DNA from: Terriglobus albidus
GTDB taxonomy: Bacteria; Acidobacteriota; Terriglobia; Terriglobales; Acidobacteriaceae
Direction of reading: 5' to 3'
DNA: 64,000 nt
Assembly (NCBI RefSeq): GCF_025685425.1
Contig: NZ_JAGTAS010000054.1
Location: 156,285 to 220,284, forward strand
This document shows, piece after piece, positions 17,666 through 27,800 of this stretch; within the stretch, counting starts at the first letter, position 1, and the number at the start of each line of letters is the position of its first letter. The notes below the pieces were generated by a model. It was not told the DNA's origin, did no database searches, and was given only the letters and a program-made list of their open reading frames with translations. The position numbers were made by a program, and so were the translations under genes.

Positions 17666-20407
17666 CTACATTGAAATGCCGTGGCCGTATTCCTTTTGCT
17701 GCCTAGCCTCCGGCTGCGCCGCCAAGCCATTTTCCAAGTTGACTTTAGGCGTATGGGCGCTCTGGTGTGAAACTTCGTGGCCGAGCGCGGCGGGTAGTTT
17801 TTCGCGGTCGTTGGTAAATATTTGCGCGTCGTGCGCTCCTCGTGAAACGGCCACATAGGCCATGCGGTTATTAAGCAGGTCTTTGGCTCCGAGCTCGGTA
17901 TCAACGTGGACTAGCACTCGCTCTGCGGTCTGTCCCTGGCTGGAGTGGCTGGTGACCGCATAACCATGATCTAGATGTGGATTGCGTACCGGGTCGATCT
18001 CCATGGAGCGACCACCGTCCATCCGTAAGCTCATCCGGCCTTCGTTGATCCGCTCTACTGTGCCCATTTCGCGGTTGGCGATCTTTAGATCGTTGTCAGG
18101 CGCAGTGAACTGGATGCGATCCCCTACGGAGAACGCCCGCTCCTCCTCGCGGTAGACCGACACACCCTGCTGGCGGCGCGGATCATAGCTCTGATTCCGG
18201 CCATCGAATAACGAAACCGTGATCCGGTTGCGCGCAGCATCGATGCAGATCACGCGAGCGTATTCGCCTTTCCGGATTCCGGTTTCCTTCGAGCCTCGGC
18301 TGTAACGCAAAACATCGCCGACCTCATACTTTTCTGCCCAGGTGCGGGCGGCTCCGGTAAGGTCCTGGCGCGGCACCAGCGTCCGCATCCGGTGTTCTTC
18401 TAGGTTCACAATGCCACGCTGTTGCAGCTCGGCATGGATACGGCCATTGATCTCCGTGCGGGAGCGGTTGTCAGGCGAGACCACCAACGTGCTCTCGGAA
18501 GTCTTTGCATACTCCTTCGCGATGGCGCCGATCCGCTCCTCGCGGCCTTTGAACTCATGCACGCGGCCCTGCTCGTCTAGCTTCTTGACCGCAGCGCCAA
18601 CCTCTCCACGCGCGAGTTGCTCAACCACATGGCGCAGTTCCGGATCTTTCTGGCGCACAATCTGATCGAGCGAGATAGTCTTCATCCCCGCCTGCTGCAA
18701 CTGCGCAAACGGCCTTCCGGCCTGTACCGCTTCATGCTGCCTGCGATCGCCCACCAGCAGAACCCGGTCGTTGGGATGCAGGCGAGTTAGGAACTCGTGC
18801 ATCTGCTTGGTGGAAGCCAGGGAAGATTCGTCTAGCACGTACAGACGTCTCTCGCCGGTGTCAGGCTTCTGCCCACGCGCCAAATGCATTTGCAAGGTGG
18901 AAGTCTCAATTCCGGCTTCGCCCAGCTTCTGCGCTGATCGAGACGTAGGCGCGAAACCCTCCAAGGTATAGCCCTCACGTTCTGCGCCTTCGCGCACAAC
19001 CGCGAGCGTCGTGGTCTTACCCGCGCCGGCAACGCCGTCCATGCCTACGATCTTCTCCCGCGCCGCAAAGATCTCCTCCACGGCCTGACGCTGGGAAGTA
19101 TTCAGTTCGGGATGGCAGTCAATCGTATCGAACCGCTCGCGGCCCTCCAGCAGCATAGGACGGTTCTGTTCATTGCTCCGATGAAGGATGCTGACGATCT
19201 CTTTTTCCGTGCGGATCATCTCAGCGGTGGTGATCTCCGGGCCACGCACGGATTCCGGGGCCTGTCGAAACTCGCCGGACTCGAACCTCCGCTCGATCTC
19301 TCGCCGCACTTGGCTGTACGTTACTTCACCCATGCCACGCTGTAGGGCGGTTTCATAGAGAGCGCGCCGGTCCTGAACAGCAGACTTCTCGAACAGGTGA
19401 TCGCGGGCGTACGTCACTGCCCGCTGAGCTGCGTTCTCCGGCTCATAACTTTGGCGCTGCTCATGTGCCTTAGCCTGAGCAATAACACGATCCGCCTGAT
19501 CACCATACTGCGCAGCCAGTTCACGATGCTGTCGCAGTACCTCGTCAGGCGACAGCAGTTCCTTGCTGTCACGCGTGTGATGTGCCGCCACCTGTGCGGC
19601 TCCTGCTCCATCGAGTCCCTGCTCGCGGAGATGATCCTTGATTTGTTCGCGGCGCGGGCTTGAGGCTTCGAGATACTCCTTCGTATAGCCTTTGATCTCC
19701 GGCTGCCCGTACTTACCTGGTTCAATCTCGTAGCCCAGCCTCTGCAACCGAGACGCCAGTTCCGCTCGGTAGATCGATGTGGCGTAGTGTTGCGAGGCGT
19801 ACAGCTCGTGGGATTGAACGGAGCGTGTCTGTCCATTGTCGCGCTCGGTGACATTGAAGATGACCGCGTGGGTGTGGAGTTGCGGTGCGGCGTAGCCGTC
19901 CACGGGCCGGGCGGTATCGTGTTCGAAGGTCGCGGCAACAAACCTGCCCGTCGTCTCCGGTGCATGGACGTTCCCAATCCGCGCCTGGGTGTACCGCTCC
20001 AGTTCCTCCAGAGCTACGCGCACACTCTCGCGGTGCGCAACCCGAACACGATTATCCCCACCCACAAGCGCAGTCAAAGAAACTGACTTCGGAGCAGAGA
20101 AAGTTGCATCCCATCCAGCACGGTGCTCGACGCTCGTGACTTCTTTACCGTTCTTGCCCTCGTAAGTCCGGGACACTTGATGGCGCACAAGTTGCGCCTC
20201 GGTGAACGGATGTTGGCCTTCGGTCAACCTCGCGAAGTGCTCAGAACCGACCTCACCTTGCAGTCCCCACTGATTGGCAAGCTTACCCAACCACTCGCTG
20301 TGCCCCTGCTGGTCCCGGCTCCAGTAGTTCTGCCGCTCGGACGCAAACTCTCGCTCATGGTACGTGCGTACCTGTCCGGCTGACAGCGGCTTGGAGAGCG
20401 TCAGCAT
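17666..20407 (-). CDS. MobF-family conjugative relaxase/helicase (TrwC/TraI type)
   Basis: A 913-residue protein. The N-terminal 300 residues form the TrwC relaxase domain: MLTLSKPLSAGQVRTYH at the start, GWDATFSAPKSVS, and the metal-binding histidines in PQLHTHAVIFN. A RecD/TraI-type helicase follows, with Walker A GVAGAGKTTTL, LYVLDESSLAS as Walker B, and a C-terminal HSSQGQTAERVLVH helicase motif. It nicks oriT, stays covalently bound to the strand and unwinds the DNA during transfer. It is shorter than the F TraI (about 1750 residues) and close to TrwC size. It lies downstream of the coupling protein and ribbon-helix-helix genes in the same direction, forming a complete mobilisation set. 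Confidence 0.95.
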   Translation of the reverse strand: MLTLSKPLSAGQVRTYHEREFASERQNYWSRDQQGHSEWLGKLANQWGLQGEVGSEHFARLTEGQHPFTEAQLVRHQVSRTYEGKNGKEVTSVEHRAGWDATFSAPKSVSLTALVGGDNRVRVAHRESVRVALEELERYTQARIGNVHAPETTGRFVAATFEHDTARPVDGYAAPQLHTHAVIFNVTERDNGQTRSVQSHELYASQHYATSIYRAELASRLQRLGYEIEPGKYGQPEIKGYTKEYLEASSPRREQIKDHLREQGLDGAGAAQVAAHHTRDSKELLSPDEVLRQHRELAAQYGDQADRVIAQAKAHEQRQSYEPENAAQRAVTYARDHLFEKSAVQDRRALYETALQRGMGEVTYSQVRREIERRFESGEFRQAPESVRGPEITTAEMIRTEKEIVSILHRSNEQNRPMLLEGRERFDTIDCHPELNTSQRQAVEEIFAAREKIVGMDGVAGAGKTTTLAVVREGAEREGYTLEGFAPTSRSAQKLGEAGIETSTLQMHLARGQKPDTGERRLYVLDESSLASTKQMHEFLTRLHPNDRVLLVGDRRQHEAVQAGRPFAQLQQAGMKTISLDQIVRQKDPELRHVVEQLARGEVGAAVKKLDEQGRVHEFKGREERIGAIAKEYAKTSESTLVVSPDNRSRTEINGRIHAELQQRGIVNLEEHRMRTLVPRQDLTGAARTWAEKYEVGDVLRYSRGSKETGIRKGEYARVICIDAARNRITVSLFDGRNQSYDPRRQQGVSVYREEERAFSVGDRIQFTAPDNDLKIANREMGTVERINEGRMSLRMDGGRSMEIDPVRNPHLDHGYAVTSHSSQGQTAERVLVHVDTELGAKDLLNNRMAYVAVSRGAHDAQIFTNDREKLPAALGHEVSHQSAHTPKVNLENGLAAQPEARQQKEYGHGISM

Positions 20408-20454
20408 AGTGAGAAAGCCTCGCCCGAATCACGTTTCTACGTCCCAACAAGAAG

Positions 20455-20688
20455 CTAGCTGGACAAGTATCGACGAAGCGAGGGCCTTTTTCGAACAAGA
20501 ATGCGGAAACCAGGCCAATCGCTCGTTGCTACGTTGCGAGGCCGGTTTGCGTCCCAGTTCTGAAACTCTTCACGTTGAGGCGATTGAAGGCTTTCTGCCA
20601 CATCGCAGATTTCGACATGCCAGCGCATCATATTGTTGGCCCATGCGAGCCGTGCTAAGTTTTGTCTGCGGGGATTGCGCGCCTTCAT
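20455..20688 (-). CDS. Small hypothetical ORF between coupling and relaxase genes
   Basis: A 77-residue basic frame (MKARNPRRQNLARLAWANN at the start). An aggagct ribosome site stands in front of the ATG and it sits 11 bases after the previous gene, so it could be translated in the transfer operon. It is Trp/Arg-rich and shows no known domain. It may instead be a remnant. Confidence 0.35.
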   Translation of the reverse strand: MKARNPRRQNLARLAWANNMMRWHVEICDVAESLQSPQREEFQNWDANRPRNVATSDWPGFRILVRKRPSLRRYLSS

Positions 20689-20699
20689 TAACGTAGCTC

Positions 20700-21125
20700 C
20701 TACTTCAGAGATTTCGAGGGGGGGAAATTTTGGACATCAGGCACTATCGCTGCCCGTCCAGAGAAGGCAATAGGCACCTCAAGGATTAAATGAGGTGCTT
20801 GGGTGTATGCCTTTTCCATAAGGAAGTCGAGAGCTTTCGAGACTTCAGTATCTGAAGCCTCGATCGAAAGCTCGTGAACGCTCCAGGCCTCCAACAGGCG
20901 TTTGGTTTCGAGTGGCGCTAAGGCGACCTCAACCGCACCTGCTTGTTCAGAGAAGAGCAATGCCGTTGCCGCCCCGAATCTGGGCAGCCGGGATTTTCCC
21001 GAAGGTCCGGCTGGAGGAAGCTCGTTATCCTCCGAGCCCGGTACTACCGCTTGATCCCTCGGTAGGAGAGTCCCACGGTTTGCGACGCGCATCAACTCCG
21101 GAAAAGGGCACATCCCATTGTCCAT
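20700..21125 (-). CDS. Hypothetical protein; frame overlaps the preceding ORF
   Basis: A 141-residue frame. Residues 50-135 look like a folded mixed alpha/beta domain (ALLFSEQAGAVEVALAPLETKRLL, HELSIEASDTEVSKALDFLMEKAY). The drawn start overlaps the previous frame by about 100 bases and lacks a ribosome site, so either the true start is internal or this is the continuation of the upstream ORF after a frameshift. No family recognised. Confidence 0.4.
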   Translation of the reverse strand: MDNGMCPFPELMRVANRGTLLPRDQAVVPGSEDNELPPAGPSGKSRLPRFGAATALLFSEQAGAVEVALAPLETKRLLEAWSVHELSIEASDTEVSKALDFLMEKAYTQAPHLILEVPIAFSGRAAIVPDVQNFPPSKSLK

Positions 21126-21366
21126 CCAGATTTAGGAGTTCTACACCATACTTATCGATCTCATAAGCACATGCTTCCTCCTCGGTTTCCATTTCCAGAC
21201 CTCGGAACCGCTCTGCAAGCTGAGCGATCATCAAGGAAAGCTCCGATGGGTCCAGTGACTCCCGGAAGGAATGTACCATTTGCAAGACCGAAGCAGCTGC
21301 TTGAGACGCATTGCGCTCTTTTTGCTGCAAAATGCTCCGAAGTTCTTCTTTGCGTTCTTCTGTCAT
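21025..21366 (-). CDS. Hypothetical helical protein in the transfer operon
   Basis: A 113-residue acidic helical protein starting MTEERKEELRSILQQKE with gaagg before the ATG. It lies 86 bases after the coupling-protein gene. A third frame (21475 down to 21161) starting MKVRESNELSADLFFAEAF overlaps both the coupling-protein stop and this ORF. Three frames in a row with protein-like composition suggest one gene broken by two shifts, or two genuinely overlapping genes. No function assigned. Confidence 0.45.
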   Translation of the reverse strand: MTEERKEELRSILQQKERNASQAAASVLQMVHSFRESLDPSELSLMIAQLAERFRGLEMETEEEACAYEIDKYGVELLNLDGQWDVPFSGVDARRKPWDSPTEGSSGSTGLGG

Positions 21367-21452
21367 AAGCACCTTCAAGATAGTTGATGAGCCCGCTAAT
21401 AACTTCTGATCGTTGCATAAATGCCTCTGCAAAAAACAAGTCCGCACTTAAT

Positions 21453-23426
21453 TCATTCGATTCCCTTACTTTCATCCCAACTGAACCCCTCCCGCTTCCC
21501 GATAGGAGGCACTTCCTCCAGAGGCAAAACCGCCTGCGCCGGCTTCTTCTTTGTCTCTGGGGCCTTCACAGTAGCCGCAGTCTTCACTTCATCCACTTTG
21601 CGCGGCAGAGGCTGTTCTCTAATCCGTTCCAGGAACTCCGGCTCTTTGTTGTGTTTCTTTGCCAGCCGGAACCTTGCTTGGATAACCTGATTCTCCAACT
21701 TGATAAAACCTGTGAGCGGCAGGAGTCCCGCGATCTCGGACGCCATGACGAGCGGCTTGGTAGCAATCTCCATCGCAAAGCTCTTCCTGGAACCAAATAT
21801 CCGCATGCTTCGAGACTCTTTCAAGCGCTCAACCTCGATCTCGCCGATAGCTTCGGAGACCCATTTGGCCGCACGCGGCTCGGAGGTCTTCAAAAAGATC
21901 TTCGTCGCAGGCTGGGAGAGCATGGCTTCTGCATCCTGGCCGTAACGCTTCTCCATTTGGCTGCGTCCCTGCACGGCTAGGACGACAGGATTTCCGTACT
22001 TGCGATTCTCGGTCACAGCGGTATGGAGTTGCGGCAGCTTGTTCAAGCTGGCCAACTCATCCAGCACAAACCAGACAGGCTTTACCGCAGGGTCTTCGCA
22101 GTAGCCCATCATGCGCAAGACGAACAAATCGAGCCATACCGAATGCAGCGGCAGCACCTTCTCCCGGTAGGCAGCAGAAGAGGTTAGGAAGACCCAGCGT
22201 TTACGCTCCTTATACCATTCCGCCGTCGCAAAGGTCGGCCTCGTGTGCTCCCACTCGGGCAACAGCTCCAGGCTGTCGGCCACCATGTTCAGGCTGGAGA
22301 GCACCCCCGCCCGCTGCGCAGGAGCGCCCGGATCGAGCAATGCCGCCAGTGGCGTTCCCTTGACTGCGGCCTCTATATAAGAAGGGTCAGCCATCATTCG
22401 TAGGATGTCCCTTGGCTGCAGCCTGTTCCTCAGCAAATGGGCCAACACCCGGCGCGGTGCATCAGTGAAAAACGCCTTCTCATATTCCTTTTCCGGCAGC
22501 ATCGCTACGGCGATGGTGGTGGCCGTTTCGGGCCGGTCAATCTCCTTTCCCAAGCTCCAGTACGGGCATCGCCGGTCAAGCGGATTCAGAATCAGATCGC
22601 CTCGCTTTGGGTTGTAAAACTCACCTACGAAGTCCATTGCCGGGTCGTACACAATGGCACTCTCGCCGCGGTCTTCAACCTGGCGAAGCAGTTGCCGGAT
22701 GGCGGAACTTTTGCCGGAGCCAGTGTCCCCCATCAGCAGGATGTGGCTGGCGTCCAGCCGGCGCGGGATGCGGAAACCACGAGCCGGAAGGAATCTGCCA
22801 AGTGTACCCTCGCGCTCCATCTGAAAGCGGATACCGCCATCTCGAGAGCTGCGCCGCGCCGCCATCAGTTGGGGGCCCTTGGTGCGGCGTCCATGGCGTT
22901 GTTCCTGCTGCTGGCTGACCCGAAGTTTATGGCCAAAGAAGAGCCATAGGCCATACAGAAACAACACTGCTGCCGTCAGATAAAGAATGGGCCGAAGGTA
23001 GATCAGCCATGGGCTGTCGCCGTCATAAACCGTCTCCCGCAGGTATGCTTCCAACTCCCTCGCACGAACCTTGCCGGGCGGCATCATCATCACACCGCGC
23101 CAGCCTTCTGCGAGCGCTTTCGGACTGAGAGCGATGGGATGTTGCGCATCCGGTCCCTTCACCGCATCATCGGGCAACAATGGTGCCGGCTTCCGTCCCG
23201 GAGCCGTTTTCTCGACGTAGCGAACGGTAGTCAGTGTTCCTGGGTAACGGCTCAACGTAGAGCAGGCGGCATAGGTTCCGAGGTAGTGGATCTGGACCGG
23301 ATTCATGGTCCAGTTGAGCCAAAGCATACCCGGAAGAATCAGCAAAAATGGACCTACGGCGAAGAGCAAAATTAGCCAAAGAAACCATCGGCCCCGGCTG
23401 GGAAAACCCATCGGTTCCGCGCTCAC
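21453..23426 (-). CDS. Type IV coupling protein (TraD/TrwB-like ATPase)
   Basis: A 657-residue membrane ATPase that recruits the relaxase-DNA complex to a type IV secretion channel. Two N-terminal transmembrane segments (about residues 13-37 and 145-165) flank a small periplasmic loop. The cytoplasmic motor has Walker A GDTGSGKSS near residue 235 and Walker B VWFVLDELASL near 445, followed by AVQGRSQMEKRYG. The C-terminus is Lys/Pro/Glu-rich. Its ATG overlaps the stop of the ribbon-helix-helix gene by four bases. No other type IV secretion component appears in the window. Confidence 0.93.
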   Translation of the reverse strand: MSAEPMGFPSRGRWFLWLILLFAVGPFLLILPGMLWLNWTMNPVQIHYLGTYAACSTLSRYPGTLTTVRYVEKTAPGRKPAPLLPDDAVKGPDAQHPIALSPKALAEGWRGVMMMPPGKVRARELEAYLRETVYDGDSPWLIYLRPILYLTAAVLFLYGLWLFFGHKLRVSQQQEQRHGRRTKGPQLMAARRSSRDGGIRFQMEREGTLGRFLPARGFRIPRRLDASHILLMGDTGSGKSSAIRQLLRQVEDRGESAIVYDPAMDFVGEFYNPKRGDLILNPLDRRCPYWSLGKEIDRPETATTIAVAMLPEKEYEKAFFTDAPRRVLAHLLRNRLQPRDILRMMADPSYIEAAVKGTPLAALLDPGAPAQRAGVLSSLNMVADSLELLPEWEHTRPTFATAEWYKERKRWVFLTSSAAYREKVLPLHSVWLDLFVLRMMGYCEDPAVKPVWFVLDELASLNKLPQLHTAVTENRKYGNPVVLAVQGRSQMEKRYGQDAEAMLSQPATKIFLKTSEPRAAKWVSEAIGEIEVERLKESRSMRIFGSRKSFAMEIATKPLVMASEIAGLLPLTGFIKLENQVIQARFRLAKKHNKEPEFLERIREQPLPRKVDEVKTAATVKAPETKKKPAQAVLPLEEVPPIGKREGFSWDESKGIE

Positions 23427-23848
23427 TTCTGTCCTCCGGTTTCATCCTCCCCGGCGAGGAAATCGGTGAGCAGCTTCCGGGCGTCTGCCAGCTTCCGAGC
23501 CTCTGCCTTATCGCGGATTTTGACGACGGATTCCGGGAGCAGGTACTTGCCTTCGGCCTGCGCCGTGGCCGAGGCGTGGAAGAGATTTAGGAGGATGTAC
23601 CGGAGCGCCAGGACCTCGGAAAGCATCAGTTCCGTTGGGTCGGCAGGCCTCGCCCGCGCGGCATTCAGGGCAAGTTCGCGCAGCCACACCGCGAGCGTTT
23701 TGCCGCTCTTTTCGGCAGCCGCCTCGACCTCCCGCAATTCCTCAGGAGTAATCCGTGTGGCGATGGTTTTGGTGCGGAAGCCAGGTTTCTCCTGTGTACT
23801 TTCAGGAGGACTGGAAACAGTCGATGTGCCGTTGACGAGTGTGCTCAT
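23423..23848 (-). CDS. Ribbon-helix-helix mobilisation accessory protein (TrwA/MobC-like)
   Basis: A 141-residue protein. Residues about 20-65 (KTIATRITPEELREVEAAAEK then GKTLAVWLRELAL) match the ribbon-helix-helix fold of relaxosome accessory proteins; the C-terminal half is helical (LRYILLNLFHA). The start at 23848 has gagg upstream; a longer frame to 23899 does not. It is the first gene of the transfer operon, so its binding site and oriT are expected just upstream. Confidence 0.8.
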   Translation of the reverse strand: MSTLVNGTSTVSSPPESTQEKPGFRTKTIATRITPEELREVEAAAEKSGKTLAVWLRELALNAARARPADPTELMLSEVLALRYILLNLFHASATAQAEGKYLLPESVVKIRDKAEARKLADARKLLTDFLAGEDETGGQK

Positions 23849-23939
23849 CGTTGAACCTCGCCTTAGAAACAGCTTGCCCCCGTCCGTGCGACACGTCAAT
23901 CTCCCGATTTCACCAAAACGACTGAAGCTTCTGCGAAAT

Positions 23940-24070
23940 CAACGTGTTTACGCCGATGCAGATTCTTCGTTTACGCAGAGCGCCCTAAGCGCTCCCATCA
24001 AAGCGAACCATTCCGTGCAAAGCGGAACGCAACAGATTCTAAAGCTGTTTACCGGCGTAAACAGGAAGAC
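23940..24070. promoter_or_regulatory. Candidate oriT / relaxosome binding region
   Basis: Directly upstream of the ribbon-helix-helix gene there are two gtttacgc motifs about 25 bases apart (around 23944 and 23969) and an inverted repeat ctgtttac-cggc-gtaaacag at 24045-24064 that contains the same core. An additional short inverted repeat ttccg/cggaa lies at 24011-24027. Iterated core motifs plus an inverted repeat next to a TrwA-like gene are what an oriT looks like. The nic site cannot be placed by eye. Confidence 0.4.
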
Positions 24071-24110
24071 CGCCGCGCGGGATTCCTGCAGATCCCAATT
24101 GGGGGTGACG

Positions 24111-24345
24111 TGTCGCAGCCACTTCCGATGCCGTAGGCAGCGTGCTCTTCAAACGCAGTAGCAACCAAACTGGACGGACACGATGTAGACCACACGAAGC
24201 CGGTAAGATGTAGCGAATGAAAGAGCCGTGCGGTGAGGGCCGAGCGAGCCATACCAGGTCCGAGTCATGCAGCACGGTCGCAAGGATGTGATCGGTGGGT
24301 CCAGGATCTGCGTGGGAACGGTGAAAAGCCGTAGGCCCATGGCGC
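24111..24345 (+). mobile_element. Internally deleted group II intron remnant (copy A)
   Basis: Starts with gtgtcg, the 5' consensus of group II introns, as does copy B at 31555. The next 140 bases are similar to copies B and C (gatgtagac, gccggtaagatgtagcg, agagccgtgcggtg, gcgagcc). It then jumps to ccaggatctgcgtggg and a hairpin aacggtgaaaagccgt that resemble domains V/VI at the 3' end of copy B. The internal domains and ORF are missing. The end is approximate. Confidence 0.55.
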
Positions 24346-24477
24346 CGTGATCTCCCCACCCGCAGCATAGGCTTGTACAGTCCGAGATGCGTAGATTACC
24401 AGGCTGATGAGAGCGGCGCTGGCAGATGTATCAGGGTGGCCGTTACCGGTCCGGCAGAGGCTTTATACTCCACCCCG

Positions 24478-24501
24478 ATAGGCCGCCAAAAGGCGGCCTA
24501 T
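24478..24501. terminator. Perfect hairpin downstream of the immunity gene
   Basis: Ten base pairs (ataggccgcc/ggcggcctat) with a four-base loop, about 100 bases after the minus-strand immunity gene. There is no clear T tract on either side. Confidence 0.45.
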
Positions 24502-24599
24502 AACGACAGACGCACAAGATGTTCTTTGGGTAAATAGCCGCCCCTTCGGAAAACTCGATGCGGGCCAGACCCCCCATACAAGCGGGAAATTTATTGTCA

Positions 24600-24881
24600 T
24601 CAGACAATTGCACTCATTCTGGAAACGCAGTCATCGTCAACCCCCATAAGGGCATGAAGTTTGCCAATTTCTGCTAAAACATCACTCGATATTGGACGAC
24701 GGACCTCGAAGAGGTAATCGCAGAGTGCATGCATCGCGATCTCAAATTCGTATTCCCTTATGTTTTCATCGAAATATGCTCTGGCCTGCTCCGCTTCTGG
24801 GTTGGTAGAAAAGAGGAAGCGCAATGCTGTTAGCCGCCCCCTCAATTCTTCATAGCGCGTCGATTGATCTGCGTGATTCAT
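24600..24881 (-). CDS. MafI-like immunity protein
   Basis: A 93-residue all-helical acidic protein starting MNHADQSTRYEELRG. The pattern EFEIAMHALCDYLFE then ISSDVLAEIGKLHALMGVDDD matches the small MafI-type immunity proteins, which neutralise EndoU-class MafB toxins. It lies 13 bases after the stop of an RHS gene that ends in an EndoU domain, which supports the pairing. An alternative ATG at 24914 would overlap the toxin gene. Confidence 0.75.
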   Translation of the reverse strand: MNHADQSTRYEELRGRLTALRFLFSTNPEAEQARAYFDENIREYEFEIAMHALCDYLFEVRRPISSDVLAEIGKLHALMGVDDDCVSRMSAIV

Positions 24882-24894
24882 AGAGTTCTCTATC

Positions 24895-27800
24895 CTAGGG
24901 ATTCCGTGGAACATTCGTTGGATATGCTGCCCAAGGTTCGCCGTTTCTTATAATCACACGGACGTCGACTCCATCACGCGTTCCAGTTACGACCGTATCT
25001 CGCCCCTGTGTCACACGTGGCGCATTCGGGTCAGTGGCAATATCCTCTATCACTTCTTCGATTTTGGCATCGCTCCATTCAGCGGGGAATTCACTCTTTC
25101 CGGGCATACCTGTACCCGCTCGGTGACCTCCACCTGTAGCGTCTCCGTCCAGAATGTGCTTCATTCGTCTAGCTGGGATGAGACCTGCTCCCCCATAAAT
25201 AAACTTTAGGGCGTCAACCTTCCCCAATTGTTTACTTGGAGGCATTTGTGGCATCTGCTGATGCGGTTTCGCGGGTGTTACACGTTCGAACACCCATTGC
25301 CGAATGGTTTGCCTAACAGTCGGAATATCTGGAAGCGAATAACAAGTTCCCGCGATAAGCGTATTGGTGCTGGCGTCCCATCTATCGTTAGTACAAAGCG
25401 TTTCATGGCCGTCCTCGTCAACTCTCGATAGTGGGTTATTCCACACGTAGCCGTAAAGGTTCAATGATTGAGGATTGTCCAATTTGGAAAAGGGGATCGC
25501 ATCCTGCCATTCCGACCAATCCGGGCTCATCCACCGTCCCATCGTTGGGCTGTAGTACCTGGCCCCGAAGTAGTCCAGCCCTGATTCAACGTCCCTTTCT
25601 TTGCCGGTAAATTTGTAGTGATTTGCGGAAGCTACCGGATTGATCTCCTGCCCATAGGGCTGGAACTCTGAGGTCTGAGTCGGCCAGCCTTCCACAGTCA
25701 GAGCCATACTGGTGGATCCGAGATGATCGGCCAAGTAGTGCGTTGTTGAAACGCTGGGATAGGTCGCCGTGTTGAAGCCCTGCAGGTTCCTTATGTTCCA
25801 GAAGTTGTTGGTAATCGCATTTCCTGACTGCACACCCTGCCAGATCTGCCATCCAGGCTGCCCCTGGCCACTCTGGTAGATCGGCAACACACTTCCATCT
25901 GCCCGCAGAATGGCCGCATTGTTGACCAAGACGATCGAGCGGCTTCCATTGGTGATGGAATTCGTCTCTCCGTCAACCACCACGCAGGCTCCCGTAAGAG
26001 TGTGTCCAGCCCAGGAATCGAGTGGAACTACACGGGTAAGCCAGGCGCCCGAAGTATCGTGCCAGCTATTGGTCAAGTCGCCATCGAGGGCATGCAAAGC
26101 CCAACTCGTGGAATTCCCATTGGAGTCGAAGAGGCACATCCCGCCGCGGGCATTGAACTGCTCCTGCTGCCAGACCAAACGGTCACCGGTACGGATGACT
26201 GCGTAGGATTGGCCGGTGTTCGGGTTAGTCCCTCCGGGGATCGAGATGGGAAGCGTCATGCCGATCCAGGAGACACCGTGGGGATCGAAGTCTCCACCTA
26301 CCTGGATCTCGTTCTCGAAGGTATCCGCTTTGGCCACCTTCTTGCCATTGGCATAGATGTAGTCGGACCAGGAGCCGTCGCTATGCTTCTCCGAGAGCGG
26401 CTGCCCGTTCATATACACATACTCAGTCCAATCGCCACCGGCGTCCTTGTGGACGCGATTCCCTTCTGTGTCGTATTGATATCCCGCCAGAGAGGTGCTG
26501 CCGGAGTTGATCTGCGAGACCCGACTCTCAGCGTCATAGCTGTACTGGTGCAACGTGCCCCAGGCGGCTAACCCGTCGCACAGTTGATTGCCCGCGTCAT
26601 CGAAGGCGGTCTGTGTAGCGGCGCAGGGCAGGCTGTTCACCCGGTTGTCACTGCCAAAGGTCATCGTGGCAGTGCCGTTCACCGAAGGAGAGCTGTTGCC
26701 GAAGCTGTCGATACTGAAATTCGTCGTAAAAGCGCCGTCGGACCGGCTAGCGTAGGTCAGCCGGTTGAGGCAGTCATACTGGAAGGTCTGCGTGTGGTAA
26801 GCGTTCAGCCCATCCACAATCGACCAGATGTTGCCGTTGTTCCCGGCAGTCATACACGTCCCCGTTGTAGAGGGGGCGAAGCTGTACTGCCGGTCCATCA
26901 AATTCTGGCTGAAACCGGAGGCCTGGATACGTGTTGTCTGTAACCGGCTGTTATAGCTGAAGCTCTGGCCCGCGTTGCCAACCTTCCAGGAACTGACTGC
27001 ACCTGCGGGCGTATAGCAGATCGATGTACTGCTGGAGCAGTCTCCCTTAACGTAGGTGTAGGGGAAATCGACATTCGTGGGAGAGAAGGAGTTAAAGTTG
27101 GTTGCGTTTGCTACCCACCCCGTCATCGTGGCCGACTTTAGCCTTCCCGCCGAATCGAAACTTTGGGTGACGACGCGGCCACTTGGGTAGCCGATCGTGA
27201 CCGGATTTCCGGCGAGGTCGTAGCGGTAGTGAATGCCATGTCCAGGCTGGTTCTGATCGGATGGAAGTTTTCCACCGATATCCCTTATACGGCCCATCTC
27301 GTCATAGGAGAAAACCCGGTCGGTCTGGTGGACGGCTCCGATCAGCGTCTCGGTTAGCCGGCCGATGCCATTCGAAGGAGTTCCCGCCCAGGTTGAGCTT
27401 TGATCGTAATAGAAGTAAGCCCACGGAGTTCCGTCTGTATACTCCTTCCGTGTCAAACGATTCAATGCGTCATAAAAGAAGTTTGTCCGAACGCCGCGAG
27501 CATCGGTCATGTAGAGAAGATTGCCGTTTGCGTCGTAACCATCCGCCGTGCAGCCTGACTCGGTGCCGTCTCCATGGCCGTAGCAGATCACGCCCGTTTC
27601 AGGATTGTGAGACCAGAGAAGGCGGGAAAATGAATCATATTTGAAACTCCGCGTCCGGCTTGTCTCAGCGGATTTTCCATGCTGCGTCACAGACGTGAGA
27701 TTAGCTAAACCGTCATAGCCATATTCGGTATGAAGATTTGCGCCATCCGGGTCTTCATAGACATCCGTAAGACGACCCAGAGAATCCACGATCCGTTTCG

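Noticed and set aside
19414..19977. 187-residue minus-strand ORF inside the relaxase gene
   Set aside because: Different frame of the strongly supported relaxase; Arg/Ser/Thr-rich shadow.
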